Positions 1 to 7,568 of a stretch of 64,000 nucleotides of DNA are shown piece by piece; position 1 is the first letter of the stretch; the number at the start of each line of letters is the position of its first letter. The stretch covers positions 1,054,001 to 1,118,000 of the forward strand of contig NZ_CP097160.1 of assembly GCF_023370115.1 (NCBI RefSeq), in the 5' to 3' direction. This stretch comes from Gulosibacter sediminis (GTDB lineage: Bacteria > Actinomycetota > Actinomycetes > Actinomycetales > Microbacteriaceae). The translations under genes were made by a program, and so were the position numbers. The notes beneath the pieces were generated by a model. That model did not search any database, was not told the origin of the DNA, and was given only the letters and a program-made list of their open reading frames with translations.

Positions 1-191
1 CGCATCGGCGCGAGCTCCTGCAGGATGCGCGCATCGCCCGAGCCGCGAAGCTCGGCCTGCGTCTGGGCCTGCCGCAGTTCGTCAACGCGCGCCTCGGCGG
101 TCATGGCCCGCCCGCGCGTGACGAGCACGCCGATTACCGCGCCGAGGGCGACGCCGATGAGAATGCCGATGATGAGTCCCGCGATGTCCAT
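1..191 (-). CDS. rmuC: DNA recombination protein RmuC, N-terminal part (runs off window)
   Basis: Reading the minus strand from an ATG at 191 gives 63 codons that continue past the left edge. The N-terminus is a single glycine/isoleucine-rich membrane segment (about residues 2-25, MDIAGLIIGILIGVALGAVI) followed by a basic RGRAMTAEARVDELRQ stretch that starts a coiled coil. This anchor-plus-coiled-coil start is typical of RmuC, a membrane-tethered, nuclease-like protein that limits recombination between inverted repeats. The catalytic-like core lies outside the window, so the call rests on the N-terminus only. The gene lies downstream of, and on the same strand as, the unknown gene at 234-1607, 42 bp away. 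Confidence 0.6.
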   Translation of the reverse strand, partial: MDIAGLIIGILIGVALGAVIGVLVTRGRAMTAEARVDELRQAQTQAELRGSGDARILQELAPM

Positions 192-233
192 GCCTGCACC
201 TTGCCACGAGCCTGCGACATGGTCCGCGAGCGA

Positions 234-1607
234 CTAGGAGTTGCGCCGGAACAGCCCGCGAATGCCGCCCGGACGCTGGCGCGGAGACGCCGTCACTGCG
301 GGCACCGGGGCCGGGCCCGGCAGCGTCGCGGTCTCGAGCCAGCTCGCGAACGAGGCCCACTCGAGGACGAGCCCGTTGCCAGTGGGACGCCCGTAGGCGT
401 CAGCGATCGCGAGCGCAGCCTGGAGCGGCTCTTCGTCGGCCGTGCGCTGCTTGGCGAGGGCCGCGCGAGCCTGCACACCCGGAAGCTCCGTGAGGATGCC
501 GTGCTCGTGGAGCGCCTCGACGATCGCGTCAAAGCGTTCCGTCATCGGTGGCTGGGCCTTCACGAGGCGACGCCGACGGTCGGCGAGGGCACGTACTGCA
601 AGGCTGGCCGCTGCGCTGTCGGACTTCGCGAGTTCGAGCAGCTTTGCGTCGGCGAACGATGCGTGCGCACGCTCGAGCGCATCGACATACTCTTCGAGCT
701 CGCGGCCGTGCAACTCGTCGTAGCTTTCGGCGAGCTCGTTGAACTTCTCAGCCACTCGAGGCGAACGCGTGCCCGCGAGAACCTCGCAGGTCGCGGTCCA
801 CGAAGCGGGCGGGTCGCCCGGGCGTGGGTTTGCCGTTGGCACGGCGTCGAGCGGCTCGGCTTCGCCCCAATATGAGAGCACGACGCGCTGTACGTCGTAG
901 GAGTCGGGTGTGGCGCGGGCCGCGGCAACGAGCAGGTTGTCGGCGGCGCGCTCGGCGGTGTCGACGAGATCGGATGCGGCCATCGCCGCCTCAAGCTGTG
1001 TCAGGTCGTCCGTGGCGGTGGGCTCGGCCGGCTGTTCGGCATCCTCAGCAGCCTTGGTTGACTCGTCGTCGGCGTTGTCTTTGTCGTCGCCGTCGTCAGC
1101 CGCCACAGCTGCGCTCGCCGCGCTGTTGCGGCGCACGACCTCCTCGTGCGCACGCTCGAGCAGGAGGCGACGCAGCGGCAGGTAGACCTCTTCGGCGTCA
1201 TCGGGGTGGAGCATCCGGGCCGCTTGCGCCGCATCGGCGGGCAGGTCGGCAGCGGTGCCGTCCTCGCCCCATGCCCGCAGCGCGGCCAGGGACTTTGCGC
1301 CGAATGCGCGGCGCGTGCGAGCACCAGGCTCGGCGATGACGGTGCGCCAGGCGAACTGTTCGGGGAAGACCTCGGGCCACGTCTCGGCAATTTCGTCGAT
1401 GGCTCGATGGTCGTCGAAGGCGTCCGCGAGAATCAGCGCGATGCCCGCCTGTGCATCCTTGTCGTTGCGCTCTCGCAGCGAGTTCCACCGAGCCAGCGCC
1501 CTGCGGTAGGCCGTGTCGCCGCCATCGGCAATGATCGCGATTGCGATGCCCGTGGCGTCGATGTTTTCTGGTCGCTCGAGCAGCTGCTGCCAGCGGGGTG
1601 CGGTCAA
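234..1607 (-). CDS. Uncharacterised 457-aa acidic, helix-rich protein
   Basis: No family was recognised. The protein is soluble-looking and rich in Ala, Glu and Arg, with predicted helices throughout. Residues 1-150 look globular (conserved-looking Trp in a WPEVFPEQFAWRTV segment). About residues 165-205 form a low-complexity acidic linker rich in Asp, Glu and Ala (AADDGDDKDNADDEST). A second helical part follows, and the C-terminus is basic (GGIRGLFRRNS). It sits between rmuC and an exonuclease gene, all on the minus strand, which suggests co-transcription with DNA-metabolism genes (inference). The stop is 42 bp from the rmuC start. No signal peptide or membrane segment is seen. Confidence 0.7.
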   Translation of the reverse strand: MTAPRWQQLLERPENIDATGIAIAIIADGGDTAYRRALARWNSLRERNDKDAQAGIALILADAFDDHRAIDEIAETWPEVFPEQFAWRTVIAEPGARTRRAFGAKSLAALRAWGEDGTAADLPADAAQAARMLHPDDAEEVYLPLRRLLLERAHEEVVRRNSAASAAVAADDGDDKDNADDESTKAAEDAEQPAEPTATDDLTQLEAAMAASDLVDTAERAADNLLVAAARATPDSYDVQRVVLSYWGEAEPLDAVPTANPRPGDPPASWTATCEVLAGTRSPRVAEKFNELAESYDELHGRELEEYVDALERAHASFADAKLLELAKSDSAAASLAVRALADRRRRLVKAQPPMTERFDAIVEALHEHGILTELPGVQARAALAKQRTADEEPLQAALAIADAYGRPTGNGLVLEWASFASWLETATLPGPAPVPAVTASPRQRPGGIRGLFRRNS

Positions 1608-1626
1608 GGGATGCTCCTTGCGATGG

Positions 1627-2241
1627 TCAAAATGTTGCGTCGGCCACGAGCTGATCGTGGTTCGGTGCGTCCTCGGGTTCCAAGTCGCGGATCTGCACGC
1701 GCGATGAGCTCGCGAGCTCGTTCATGTCGGTGAACCCGCCGGTGCGCGCGACATCGACGACAATCGCCGCACATGCTTCGGCATCCGCGAGGGGGTCGTG
1801 GTGGTTCTCCAGGGTATAACCGGCGGCGGCCGCGGCGCGAGGCAGTTTGTACGAGGGGAGCTGGTAGCTCGTGCGGGCGAGCCGGAGCGAGCAGAAGTAG
1901 CGCATCCCGGGCACCGGGAGCTGGCTCGCGCGCGAGGCCGCGACGATGACGCCAATATCGAAACCTGCGTTGTGCGCGACGACGACGTCATCACCAATGA
2001 ACTCGACGAGTCGGTCGAGACTCTCGCGCCAATGGGGAGCCCGGGCGACCCGTTCGGGACTCACCCCATGCAACTGAATATTGAACGGCTCGAACCGGTC
2101 GTGTCCTTCGGGAGGATGGATGAGCCAGGTTGCACGTTCAACCACCTCGCCATCGCGCACCCGCACCACACCGACTGCGCAGGCGGAGGCGGGGGAGCGG
2201 TTGGCCGTTTCGAAGTCGACGGCGGTGAAACTGACTGACAT
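1627..2241 (-). CDS. DEDDh-family 3'-5' exonuclease (DnaQ/epsilon-like)
   Basis: This is a stand-alone exonuclease domain of about 204 aa. ExoI (FTAVDFETAN) gives the D-x-E metal pair near residue 8, ExoII is seen in VVAHNAGFDIGV, and ExoIII in NHHDPLADAEA gives the H-x4-D of DEDDh enzymes. Such enzymes remove nucleotides from DNA or RNA 3' ends with two metal ions; the substrate here is unknown. The start is uncertain: a strong AGGAGG at 2262-2267 lies 20 nt before the ATG at 2241, 11 nt before a TTG at 2250, and directly abuts a GTG at 2259. The conserved fold begins at MSVSFTAVD, so the ATG was kept. It is divergent from ychF. Confidence 0.85.
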   Translation of the reverse strand: MSVSFTAVDFETANRSPASACAVGVVRVRDGEVVERATWLIHPPEGHDRFEPFNIQLHGVSPERVARAPHWRESLDRLVEFIGDDVVVAHNAGFDIGVIVAASRASQLPVPGMRYFCSLRLARTSYQLPSYKLPRAAAAAGYTLENHHDPLADAEACAAIVVDVARTGGFTDMNELASSSRVQIRDLEPEDAPNHDQLVADATF

Positions 2242-2306
2242 GTGGCTCAATGGTGGCACGACCTCCTGACATTGTCGGGGCCGCCGCAGGCGATCCGCCC
2301 GGCCGG

Positions 2307-2312
2307 TAGACT
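2307..2312 (+). promoter_or_regulatory. -10 element (TAGACT) for a leaderless ychF transcript
   Basis: TAGACT lies 8 nt before the GTG start of ychF and no Shine-Dalgarno sequence intervenes. In actinobacteria a TANNNT hexamer 6-8 nt before the start codon is typical of leaderless mRNAs whose transcription start is the first base of the start codon. No convincing -35 is seen. Confidence 0.6.
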
Positions 2313-2320
2313 AGGGCGCC

Positions 2321-3394
2321 GTGGCTCTTACTATCGGAATCGTCGGACTGCCCAACGTCGGCAAGTCCACCCTCTTCAACGCGCTGACCAAGAACACGGT
2401 GCTTGCCGCGAACTACCCGTTTGCGACGATCGAACCGAACGTCGGCGTCGTTGAGCTGCCGGATGCTCGGCTGGGTCAGCTCGCCGAAATCTTCGGCTCG
2501 CAGCGGCTTCTGCCCGCGACCGTCTCGTTCGTTGACATCGCCGGCATCGTGAAGGGCGCGAGTGAGGGTGAGGGGCTCGGCAACCAGTTCCTCGCGAACA
2601 TTCGTGAGGCGGATGCGATTGCTCAGGTTGTGCGCGGCTTCTCCGACCCTGACGTCGTGCACGTCGACGGTGCGGTCTCGCCGGCGAGCGACATGGAAAC
2701 GATCAACACCGAACTGATTCTTGCCGACCTGCAGACGCTCGAAAAGGCAATTCCGCGCTTCGAGAAGGAAGTCAAGGGCAAGAAACTTGACGCGGCGGTG
2801 CTTGGTGCGGCCAAGGATGCGCTCGCCGTGCTCAACGACGGCAAGCTCCTGTCTGGCAGCGACCTCGACCTGACGCCGATTCGCGAGCTCGGGCTGCTCA
2901 GCGCGAAGCCGTTCATCTACGTGTTCAATGTCGACGAAGAGATCCTCGCCGACCAGGGAAAGCTCGACGAGCTCGCCGCGTTGGTCGCGCCGGCGCAGGC
3001 GGTTTTTCTCGATGCGAAGACCGAGTCGGAGCTCATCGATCTTCCGGCCGACGAGGCAGCTGAATTGCTCGAGGCGCTGGGCCAGGATGAGTCGGGTCTC
3101 GACCAGCTCGCCCGTGTCGGGTTCGACACCCTCGGGCTGCAGACTTACCTGACGGCGGGCCCGAAGGAGGCGCGCGCCTGGACGATTCGCAAGGGCGACA
3201 AGGCGCCGCAGGCCGCCGGTGTCATCCACACTGACTTTGAGCGTGGCTTTATCAAGGCTGAAATCGTGTCGTTTGAGGATCTCCTCGCGGCCGGTTCGAT
3301 GCAGGATGCGAAGGCTGCCGGCAAGGTGCGTATGGAGGGCAAGGACTACGTCATGCAGGACGGCGACGTGGTGGAGTTCCGCTTCAACGTGTGA
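2321..3394 (+). CDS. ychF: YchF/OLA1-type ATPase
   Basis: This is a 357-aa Obg-related P-loop NTPase that prefers ATP, binds ribosomes and is linked to redox stress control in bacteria. The Walker A loop is at residues 9-16 (GLPNVGKS), followed by switch I ([12 protein letters not shown]), the G3 motif DIAG near residue 72, the NxxE-type specificity motif (VFNVDEE near 205), a central coiled coil (about 130-190) and a C-terminal TGS domain ending VVEFRFNV. The length is normal for the family. The start is the GTG that gives MALTIGIVG and fits a leaderless promoter. The last 19 coding bases are duplicated at 5465-5504. A strong hairpin follows the stop. Confidence 0.97.
   Translation: MALTIGIVGLPNVGKSTLFNALTKNTVLAANYPFATIEPNVGVVELPDARLGQLAEIFGSQRLLPATVSFVDIAGIVKGASEGEGLGNQFLANIREADAIAQVVRGFSDPDVVHVDGAVSPASDMETINTELILADLQTLEKAIPRFEKEVKGKKLDAAVLGAAKDALAVLNDGKLLSGSDLDLTPIRELGLLSAKPFIYVFNVDEEILADQGKLDELAALVAPAQAVFLDAKTESELIDLPADEAAELLEALGQDESGLDQLARVGFDTLGLQTYLTAGPKEARAWTIRKGDKAPQAAGVIHTDFERGFIKAEIVSFEDLLAAGSMQDAKAAGKVRMEGKDYVMQDGDVVEFRFNV
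3373..3391 (+). repeat. 19-bp ychF-tail repeat, copy 1 (inside ychF)
   Basis: GGAGTTCCGCTTCAACGTG encodes the last codons of ychF before its TGA. The identical 19-mer occurs at 5486-5504, and its reverse complement at 5465-5483. Three exact copies within 2.1 kb cannot be chance and suggest a recombination or integration footprint at the ychF 3' end. Confidence 0.85.
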
Positions 3395-3412
3395 CCTGCC
3401 GCTTCTGCGTGC

Positions 3413-3447
3413 ATCGCCCCGGTCGTCGATGGCGACCGGGGCGATCG
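3413..3447. terminator. Bidirectional terminator hairpin between ychF and the facing gene
   Basis: A perfect 13-bp stem (ATCGCCCCGGTCG at 3413-3425 with its complement at 3433-3445) closes a 7-nt loop. It lies 18 nt after the ychF stop and just beyond the stop of the convergent gene at 3452. There is a short pyrimidine run (CGTCTTCT) on the plus side and no long U tract, as is common in GC-rich actinobacteria. Confidence 0.75.
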
Positions 3448-3451
3448 TCTT

Positions 3452-3886
3452 CTACCAGGTTCGTGGGTAGTCGAGCGTCAGCAGCGTGTCATCGCGGATG
3501 TCGCGCAGGATCGTTTCATCGAGTTCGCCGATCCGGATGCCGCGCGATCGCTGCGGGGTGATCACATCGTTTCCGGGGTTCCACGCGCGGAGGACGGCGA
3601 TGCGGGAGACGTGCGGGACATAATTGGGTAGTTCGCGAAGCCAGCCGAGCCAGCGTTCCGCGCTGATCTCTTCCTCGAGGGCAGGATCAGCCCGCCGGCC
3701 GATCAGCGAGTCGCAGTCGCACATGCGTGTTGTCAGGGTGAAGACGCGTGAAGAGCTGCGCACACGGCTCGAGCCGATGCTCATCTCTTCGGCGACGGGC
3801 GCGACGCTGAGCCGTTCCGTGGTGAATCGGTGGAACTCGGTGGTGAAGGCCGCGGCGTTCACCGCCCAGAGATTGATCGCGCACAT
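3452..3886 (-). CDS. Hypothetical protein, 144 aa
   Basis: This reading frame is convergent to ychF and ends against the shared terminator. It has no recognised domain. The N-terminus has a hydrophobic-aromatic start (MCAINLWAVNAAAF), a Cys pair (MCDCDS) lies near residue 58, and a better-structured C-terminal part follows (EERWLGWLRELP-like helix, then IAVLRAWNPGND and LLTLDYPRTW). The codon pattern is acceptable, but the sequence is less GC3-biased than the core genes. It lies within the 2.1 kb segment bounded by the ychF-tail repeats. The 243 bp upstream (3887-4129) show no gene I can support. Confidence 0.45.
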   Translation of the reverse strand: MCAINLWAVNAAAFTTEFHRFTTERLSVAPVAEEMSIGSSRVRSSSRVFTLTTRMCDCDSLIGRRADPALEEEISAERWLGWLRELPNYVPHVSRIAVLRAWNPGNDVITPQRSRGIRIGELDETILRDIRDDTLLTLDYPRTW

Positions 3887-4129
3887 GGGCGTTCACGCTA
3901 TCAGCTCGGCGGGCGGCGTGGCCCCACGATAAGCGCGCCGCGGAGCTGGACAGCGAGTCGGGATACTGAGACCTGATGAAGGGCGGAGAGCCGTGCAGGT
4001 CCTGCGGGAACGGATGATGCATAGCGAATGGCACTGGTGGCAGACAGACGGCTGTACGTACCGGAATGCGACCGCATCGCCACAGATAGGAACGAACCCG
4101 GACCTGTGGGAAACGCCGGTCAGTGCACC

Positions 4130-4636
4130 CTAGCGTTGTTCCCAATCTGATCGGGACAATGCGAAGCGTGAGTACGTGGAAGTCACCCCGAGAAACATGT
4201 CGTCATCACCTGCGCCGGTGCGCGTCAAGCCGATCCGCTCCAGCACGCGGAGCGAACCGACCTTGGCGTCGACCGCCTCCGCCCATACGGACGAGAGCTT
4301 GAGCGCGTCGAACCCATACTCAAGCCCCGCCGAGGCCGCCATTGTCCCCAAGCCTCGACCCCACCGAGAGGAAGGACCGATGACGAATCCGAGTTCGCGC
4401 GTACTCCGCTCGTCCCCATGGAGGTCCACATATCCCACGACGTCATCTCGCGTTACAGCGGACAGCCGGACGACCTGGGGATCTGGTGCCGCGATGGATG
4501 CTACCCACCAGACAGTCAACTCCTCGACCGTCGCACGGTCGCTCCACCTGGCATGAGCAAGAAACACCGGATCGGATGCCCATTCGGCGAACGTGCCGGC
4601 ATCAGACACGTCCATCGGCCGCAGGGTCAGTTTCAT
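4130..4636 (-). CDS. GNAT-family N-acetyltransferase (RimJ/RimL-like)
   Basis: A 168-aa GNAT fold. The protein starts MKLTLRPMDVSDAGTFAEW, then has a beta-strand with VGYVDLHGDE, and the acetyl-CoA binding motif A appears as GPSSRWGRGLGTMAASAGLE (the Q/RxxGxG/A pyrophosphate loop is RWGRGLG). The C-terminal half ends with a typical helix (GSLRVLERIGL). Such enzymes move an acetyl group from acetyl-CoA to an amine, often a ribosomal protein N-terminus or a small molecule; the substrate is unknown. An open frame continues 60 codons upstream, but the fold starts at the ATG at 4636. It belongs to the accessory segment between the ychF-tail repeats. Confidence 0.8.
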   Translation of the reverse strand: MKLTLRPMDVSDAGTFAEWASDPVFLAHARWSDRATVEELTVWWVASIAAPDPQVVRLSAVTRDDVVGYVDLHGDERSTRELGFVIGPSSRWGRGLGTMAASAGLEYGFDALKLSSVWAEAVDAKVGSLRVLERIGLTRTGAGDDDMFLGVTSTYSRFALSRSDWEQR

Positions 4637-4757
4637 GAATGACAGTCCGTGCGATGCATCATCTATCGGCCCTCCTCGGATCGGAATGCGGCATCTGCCT
4701 GCGGATAGTTCGCCGCGACAAATGAACGCGCACGGTCCACGAATTCGTTCACTCGGA

Positions 4758-5162
4758 TCACCCGACCGCGCCAGGGGAGATGACATCGAGCCCAGCCGTC
4801 TCTGCCGCTTCCCCAAGCCGACGGTCGTAGGTCAAGACAGCATCAGCGTCAAGGCGAATGGCGGCCTCCAGATGCAAGGCATCAAGCGTACGCAGATACT
4901 GCATCGGCAGGAAACCAGCGGATCGATACGTTGCGCGGTCGAGGGCCGCCAGCGACACACCCTCCAAGAGTGCGCTCACTTTCGACTGGTCCCGACCTTC
5001 CCGGACCGCCATGCGACGCAGTTCGGTCTCAAGAAGATCACTCGAGACAAGGCACGAATCCTCGCGATCAAGCCAGTTCACTAGCTCTTGCGTCTCGGGC
5101 TGAGCAACAAGCAGTGCGCCGAGCGCGGACGTATCGACATACACCAGCGGAGCCGTACTCAC
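4758..5162 (-). CDS. vapC: PIN-domain toxin, VapC type
   Basis: A 134-aa PIN-domain ribonuclease, the usual size for VapC. The acidic catalytic residues are visible: D10 in VYVDTSAL, E45 and E47 in SDLLETELRR, D94 in RTLDALHLEAA and D113 in VLTYDRRL. VapC toxins cleave specific tRNA or rRNA sites in a metal-dependent way when the antitoxin is degraded. The start overlaps the antitoxin stop by 4 nt (5159-5162), so the two are translationally coupled. The target RNA cannot be read from the sequence. Confidence 0.88.
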   Translation of the reverse strand: MSTAPLVYVDTSALGALLVAQPETQELVNWLDREDSCLVSSDLLETELRRMAVREGRDQSKVSALLEGVSLAALDRATYRSAGFLPMQYLRTLDALHLEAAIRLDADAVLTYDRRLGEAAETAGLDVISPGAVG

Positions 5163-5440
5163 ACCCGATCTCCCCGCAGTTCGTCGAGGATTCGGTTCAT
5201 CGGCCGGTCGCGGTCAGTCGGCTGAGGCTTCAGGTCGGACCAACCACCGACTCGCTTGGCCGGTCGCGAGATGGGTAGCGCGGACGGCGGAGCATCGAGC
5301 GGAACGATGCGCCCGACGGGGATACCGCGATTGGTCAGCACGAACGAATGCCCCTCGCTCACCTCACGCAGCACGCGTCCAGATTCGTTGCGCAACTCGC
5401 GCTGCGAGAGGCTCTCACTGTGTGCTTCAGCCGTACTCAT
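5159..5440 (-). CDS. vapB: Antitoxin, Phd/YefM family, partner of the PIN toxin
   Basis: A 93-aa antitoxin. Residues about 9-50 carry the Phd/YefM DNA-binding fold (SQRELRNESGRVLREVSEG, then FVLTNRGIPVGRIVPLD). The C-terminal part (KRVGGWSDLKPQPTDRDRPM) is the flexible toxin-binding tail. It is the first gene of a two-gene unit, as usual for type II systems, and a perfect palindrome stands 9 bp upstream of its start codon, consistent with autorepression by the antitoxin or the complex. The toxin is VapC type while the antitoxin fold is Phd/YefM; this mix is known in actinobacteria. Confidence 0.88.
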   Translation of the reverse strand: MSTAEAHSESLSQRELRNESGRVLREVSEGHSFVLTNRGIPVGRIVPLDAPPSALPISRPAKRVGGWSDLKPQPTDRDRPMNRILDELRGDRV

Positions 5441-5449
5441 GTACCAATC

Positions 5450-5465
5450 GTAGCACCCGTGCTAC
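5450..5465. promoter_or_regulatory. Palindromic operator of the toxin-antitoxin pair
   Basis: GTAGCAC-CC-GTGCTAC is a perfect 7+7 inverted repeat with a 2-nt centre, ending 9 bp upstream of the antitoxin start at 5440. Position and symmetry fit a binding site for the antitoxin dimer. Its last base is also the first base of the neighbouring 19-bp hairpin arm. Confidence 0.7.
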
Positions 5466-5504
5466 ACGTTGAAGCGGAACTCCACGGAGTTCCGCTTCAA
5501 CGTG
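5465..5504. repeat. Perfect 19-bp inverted repeat made of two ychF-tail copies
   Basis: The left arm (5465-5483) is the reverse complement of the ychF 3' end and the right arm (5486-5504) repeats it exactly, with a 2-nt spacer AC. The right arm keeps the ychF reading frame (EFRFNV), but instead of a stop the frame stays open for 35 codons to a TGA at 5610-5612, ending in WGYDWKKLAFG. This is a duplicated fragment rather than a gene, and may be a recombination scar or attachment-type site. Confidence 0.75.
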
Positions 5505-5532
5505 GAGTCGCGTTCCGGTTCAACCTCTGGCG

Positions 5533-5567
5533 CGAACGCCGGACCCCGCAGCGAGGTCCGGCGTTCG
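5533..5567. terminator. Hairpin, terminator-like
   Basis: A perfect 13-bp stem (CGAACGCCGGACC at 5533-5545, complement at 5555-5567) closes a 9-nt loop. It lies 28 nt after the duplicated ychF tail, much as the real ychF is followed by a 13-bp hairpin, although the stem sequence differs. No gene ends directly before it. Confidence 0.5.
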
Positions 5568-5664
5568 GGCTCTCAATGGGGCTACGACTGGAAGAAGCTC
5601 GCCTTTGGATGATGCCATTGCTCAAGGTTAGTTTGCTTATCTGGAGTGCCGTACATATTGGAGT

Positions 5665-6300
5665 ATGGGACGTGATCTTGAAGACCTCCGCTCACAGCTC
5701 TCTGACCGAAGCGAGCGTGTGGGGCAGCTTGACGCCGAGCGGGAAGACAAGCCGCGGACCTCGATTTCGACTCCAGCGTCTGACGAGGAGCAGTTTTGGG
5801 CGCTTCGCGAACTGCAAGCGCGACGTGAGGGTGACCCCAGTAGGGTCGGTGGAGCGGTCATGATTGTCGGCAGCCTTAACTTGTCTGACGGCGCACCCGT
5901 TGTATGGCAGCAGAGTACTGGCAGTGACGGTCTGCTTGAAACCGACTGGTCGGACCTCGCTGGAGCGTTCAGCGCGCTGGGGCACCCCGGACGCCTGAAA
6001 CTCATTCGACACATCCTCTCGGGCGTGCATGCAACCGCGGAACTTTCTGAGATCGCGTCGCTTGGAACCACGGGGAAACTGCACCATCATTTACGGCAGC
6101 TCGTTGCGGCTGGTTGGGTGCGGCAGAGTGCGATCGGTGCGAGCCACCGTTTTTGCGGAATCCTTATGCTCGGTCGTCGCCCGGAGCGAGAGCGTTGCGG
6201 TGATCTCGGCGACGATCGCACCACTCAACAGCAGCCACCGGTTCTCGCAGTGTTCCTCTCGTCGAGCATTGCCGCGGCCGCGTGCCCGGGCTACCCATGA
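5665..6300 (+). pseudogene. ArsR-type HTH regulator with replaced C-terminus
   Basis: Residues 1-155 match an actinobacterial ArsR-like regulator family: an N-terminal segment (EEQFWALRELQARRE, GAPVVWQQSTG), then a winged helix (DLAGAFSALGHPGRLKLIRHI, recognition part GTTGKLHHHLRQLVAAGWVRQ). Relatives go on with a short wing and a VPLL-type helix. Here the frame instead reads through arginine-rich nonsense (GRRPERERCGDLGDDRTTQ), which is antisense to an SMR-transporter fragment. The junction is near 6130. The open frame may still make a protein with an intact HTH, but its C-terminus is foreign, so it is treated as a relic. Confidence 0.6.
6163..6243 (-). pseudogene. SMR-family multidrug transporter, N-terminal fragment
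   Basis: The minus strand encodes NRWLLLSGAIVAEITATLSL followed by RATTEHK, which matches the first transmembrane helix of small multidrug resistance proteins, including the membrane-embedded Glu (AE in helix 1) essential for proton-coupled drug export. No start codon is in frame nearby; an ATG about 30 nt upstream is out of frame. The homology stops after about 27 residues, so only a shard remains. It lies just after the ACR3-like gene on the same strand. Confidence 0.5.
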
Positions 6301-7283
6301 CAGCGCATGCGAGAACCCCGCTCGGCCGCGGGCAGGAGTCGCGGCACGAGCCGAACGAGCACGACCATCGCCACGAGCTCGACGAGCGTCTGTGTGACGA
6401 CAACGAGCGGCGCCAGACTCAACGTCGCCGGAAGCGCGAGCGCGATCGGCAACACCACGAGTGAATTTCGTGTCGCGGCGCTGAAAGCCACGGCGCGCCG
6501 TCCCGAGGTCTCGAGTCTGGCGATGCGACCTACGAGCATCCCGATCGGCACCATGACGACGACGAAGGCCACGCACACGGGCACCACAACGACGAGCGAA
6601 CCAAGGCGCGCACCGACACCACCGATTTGAGACGCCACGACCACGGCCAGAGTGGCGACCATGAGCGGCACCATGGCCGACTCGCCTGCGGCTTCGAGCA
6701 TCCGCCCCGCCCGCCATCGAGCGGCGGCGGCCTGCGTCAGAGTTGCAGCCAACAGTGGTAGCGCGATGATGAACACGAATGCCTCGATGAAAGGCGTCAA
6801 TTCGATGGGTCGCACGACACCGGGCCCGACGAAGATCCAGAGAAAGGCCGGAAGCAGGAGCAACTGCCCGAGCATGAGGATTGGTGCGGCCGACAGAAGC
6901 CGTTGCGCGTCACCGCCCGCGAGCCGTGCAAACACGATCACGTAATCGACGCAGGGCGTCAGCAACACCATGAGCACGCCGACGAGCAACGCCGGTTCGT
7001 GCGCGACGAACCGCGAAAGCGGCCAGACCACGAGCGGCACCAGCACAAAATTCAGCACCAGCACAGTCGAGAGGAACCGCCAGTCGCGAAGCCCCCTCCC
7101 CACCTTGCGCATCGGGATGCCAAGGAAGGTGACGAACAGTAACAGCGCGAGGATGGGCTGAACCACTACCTCGGCGGGGCCCGCCACAGTCGGCCAGAGT
7201 AAGCCACAGGCTACCCCTGCGCCGATCCCTGCGACGTAGAGCACGATCTGATGCCGCTCCATCCACCTCACGCCCGCGCTCAT
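6291..7283 (-). CDS. ACR3-like arsenite / bile-acid-symporter-fold membrane transporter
   Basis: A 330-aa integral membrane protein with about ten hydrophobic segments. The motif VLLTPCVDYVIVFARLAGGD carries a Cys at about residue 111, as in ACR3 arsenite exporters where a helix-4 Cys is needed for transport. A second family motif, FSAATRNSLVVLPIALALP, forms the broken helix of the fold, and a conserved Glu follows in TQTLVELVAM. It probably exports arsenite or antimonite. No arsR or arsC partner is intact nearby; an ArsR-type relic lies beyond its 3' end. The start is the ATG at 7283, which has GGA 5 nt upstream; an ATG at 7316 lacks any ribosome site. Confidence 0.8.
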   Translation of the reverse strand: MSAGVRWMERHQIVLYVAGIGAGVACGLLWPTVAGPAEVVVQPILALLLFVTFLGIPMRKVGRGLRDWRFLSTVLVLNFVLVPLVVWPLSRFVAHEPALLVGVLMVLLTPCVDYVIVFARLAGGDAQRLLSAAPILMLGQLLLLPAFLWIFVGPGVVRPIELTPFIEAFVFIIALPLLAATLTQAAAARWRAGRMLEAAGESAMVPLMVATLAVVVASQIGGVGARLGSLVVVVPVCVAFVVVMVPIGMLVGRIARLETSGRRAVAFSAATRNSLVVLPIALALPATLSLAPLVVVTQTLVELVAMVVLVRLVPRLLPAAERGSRMRCHG

Positions 7284-7430
7284 ATGAGTCCAATCTGGCA
7301 CATCTGGTTCACCCATGCACTGCGCTCGTCGTGACGGTCATGATCTTGGTGGTCTCGTCGTGAAAGGGTGCCCGCAGCTTCGTCGTACCGGCGGCGCCCA
7401 GGCCGCGTCGGCGGAGCGGAGCGAAACTCG

Positions 7431-7532
7431 GGAATCGGACACTTTGAGTCGGAGCGTGAAATTGAGAAGCACCTTGCTTCGCTCGGCCTGCACGCCAGAG
7501 TTATTCGCCCGGTGTATTTCATGGAGAACCTG
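7431..7532 (+). pseudogene. NmrA-like NAD(P)-binding protein, internal fragment
   Basis: Thirty-four codons read GIGHFESEREIEKHLASLGL then HARVIRPVYFMENL. This is the segment after the Rossmann core in NmrA-like or quinone-oxidoreductase-like proteins (HFESKxxIExxL ... xxRPxxFMEN). Nothing homologous precedes or follows, and the flanking frame is low-complexity. It is a relic and no function is expected. Confidence 0.5.
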
Positions 7533-7568
7533 ATCGGTACGGGGGCGAAGCGTCGAGATCACAGGTGA

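Noticed and set aside
5348-5863. A 171-codon plus-strand frame across the toxin-antitoxin promoter and the hairpins
   Set aside because: It is antisense to the antitoxin start, crosses two perfect hairpins and has no recognisable domain.
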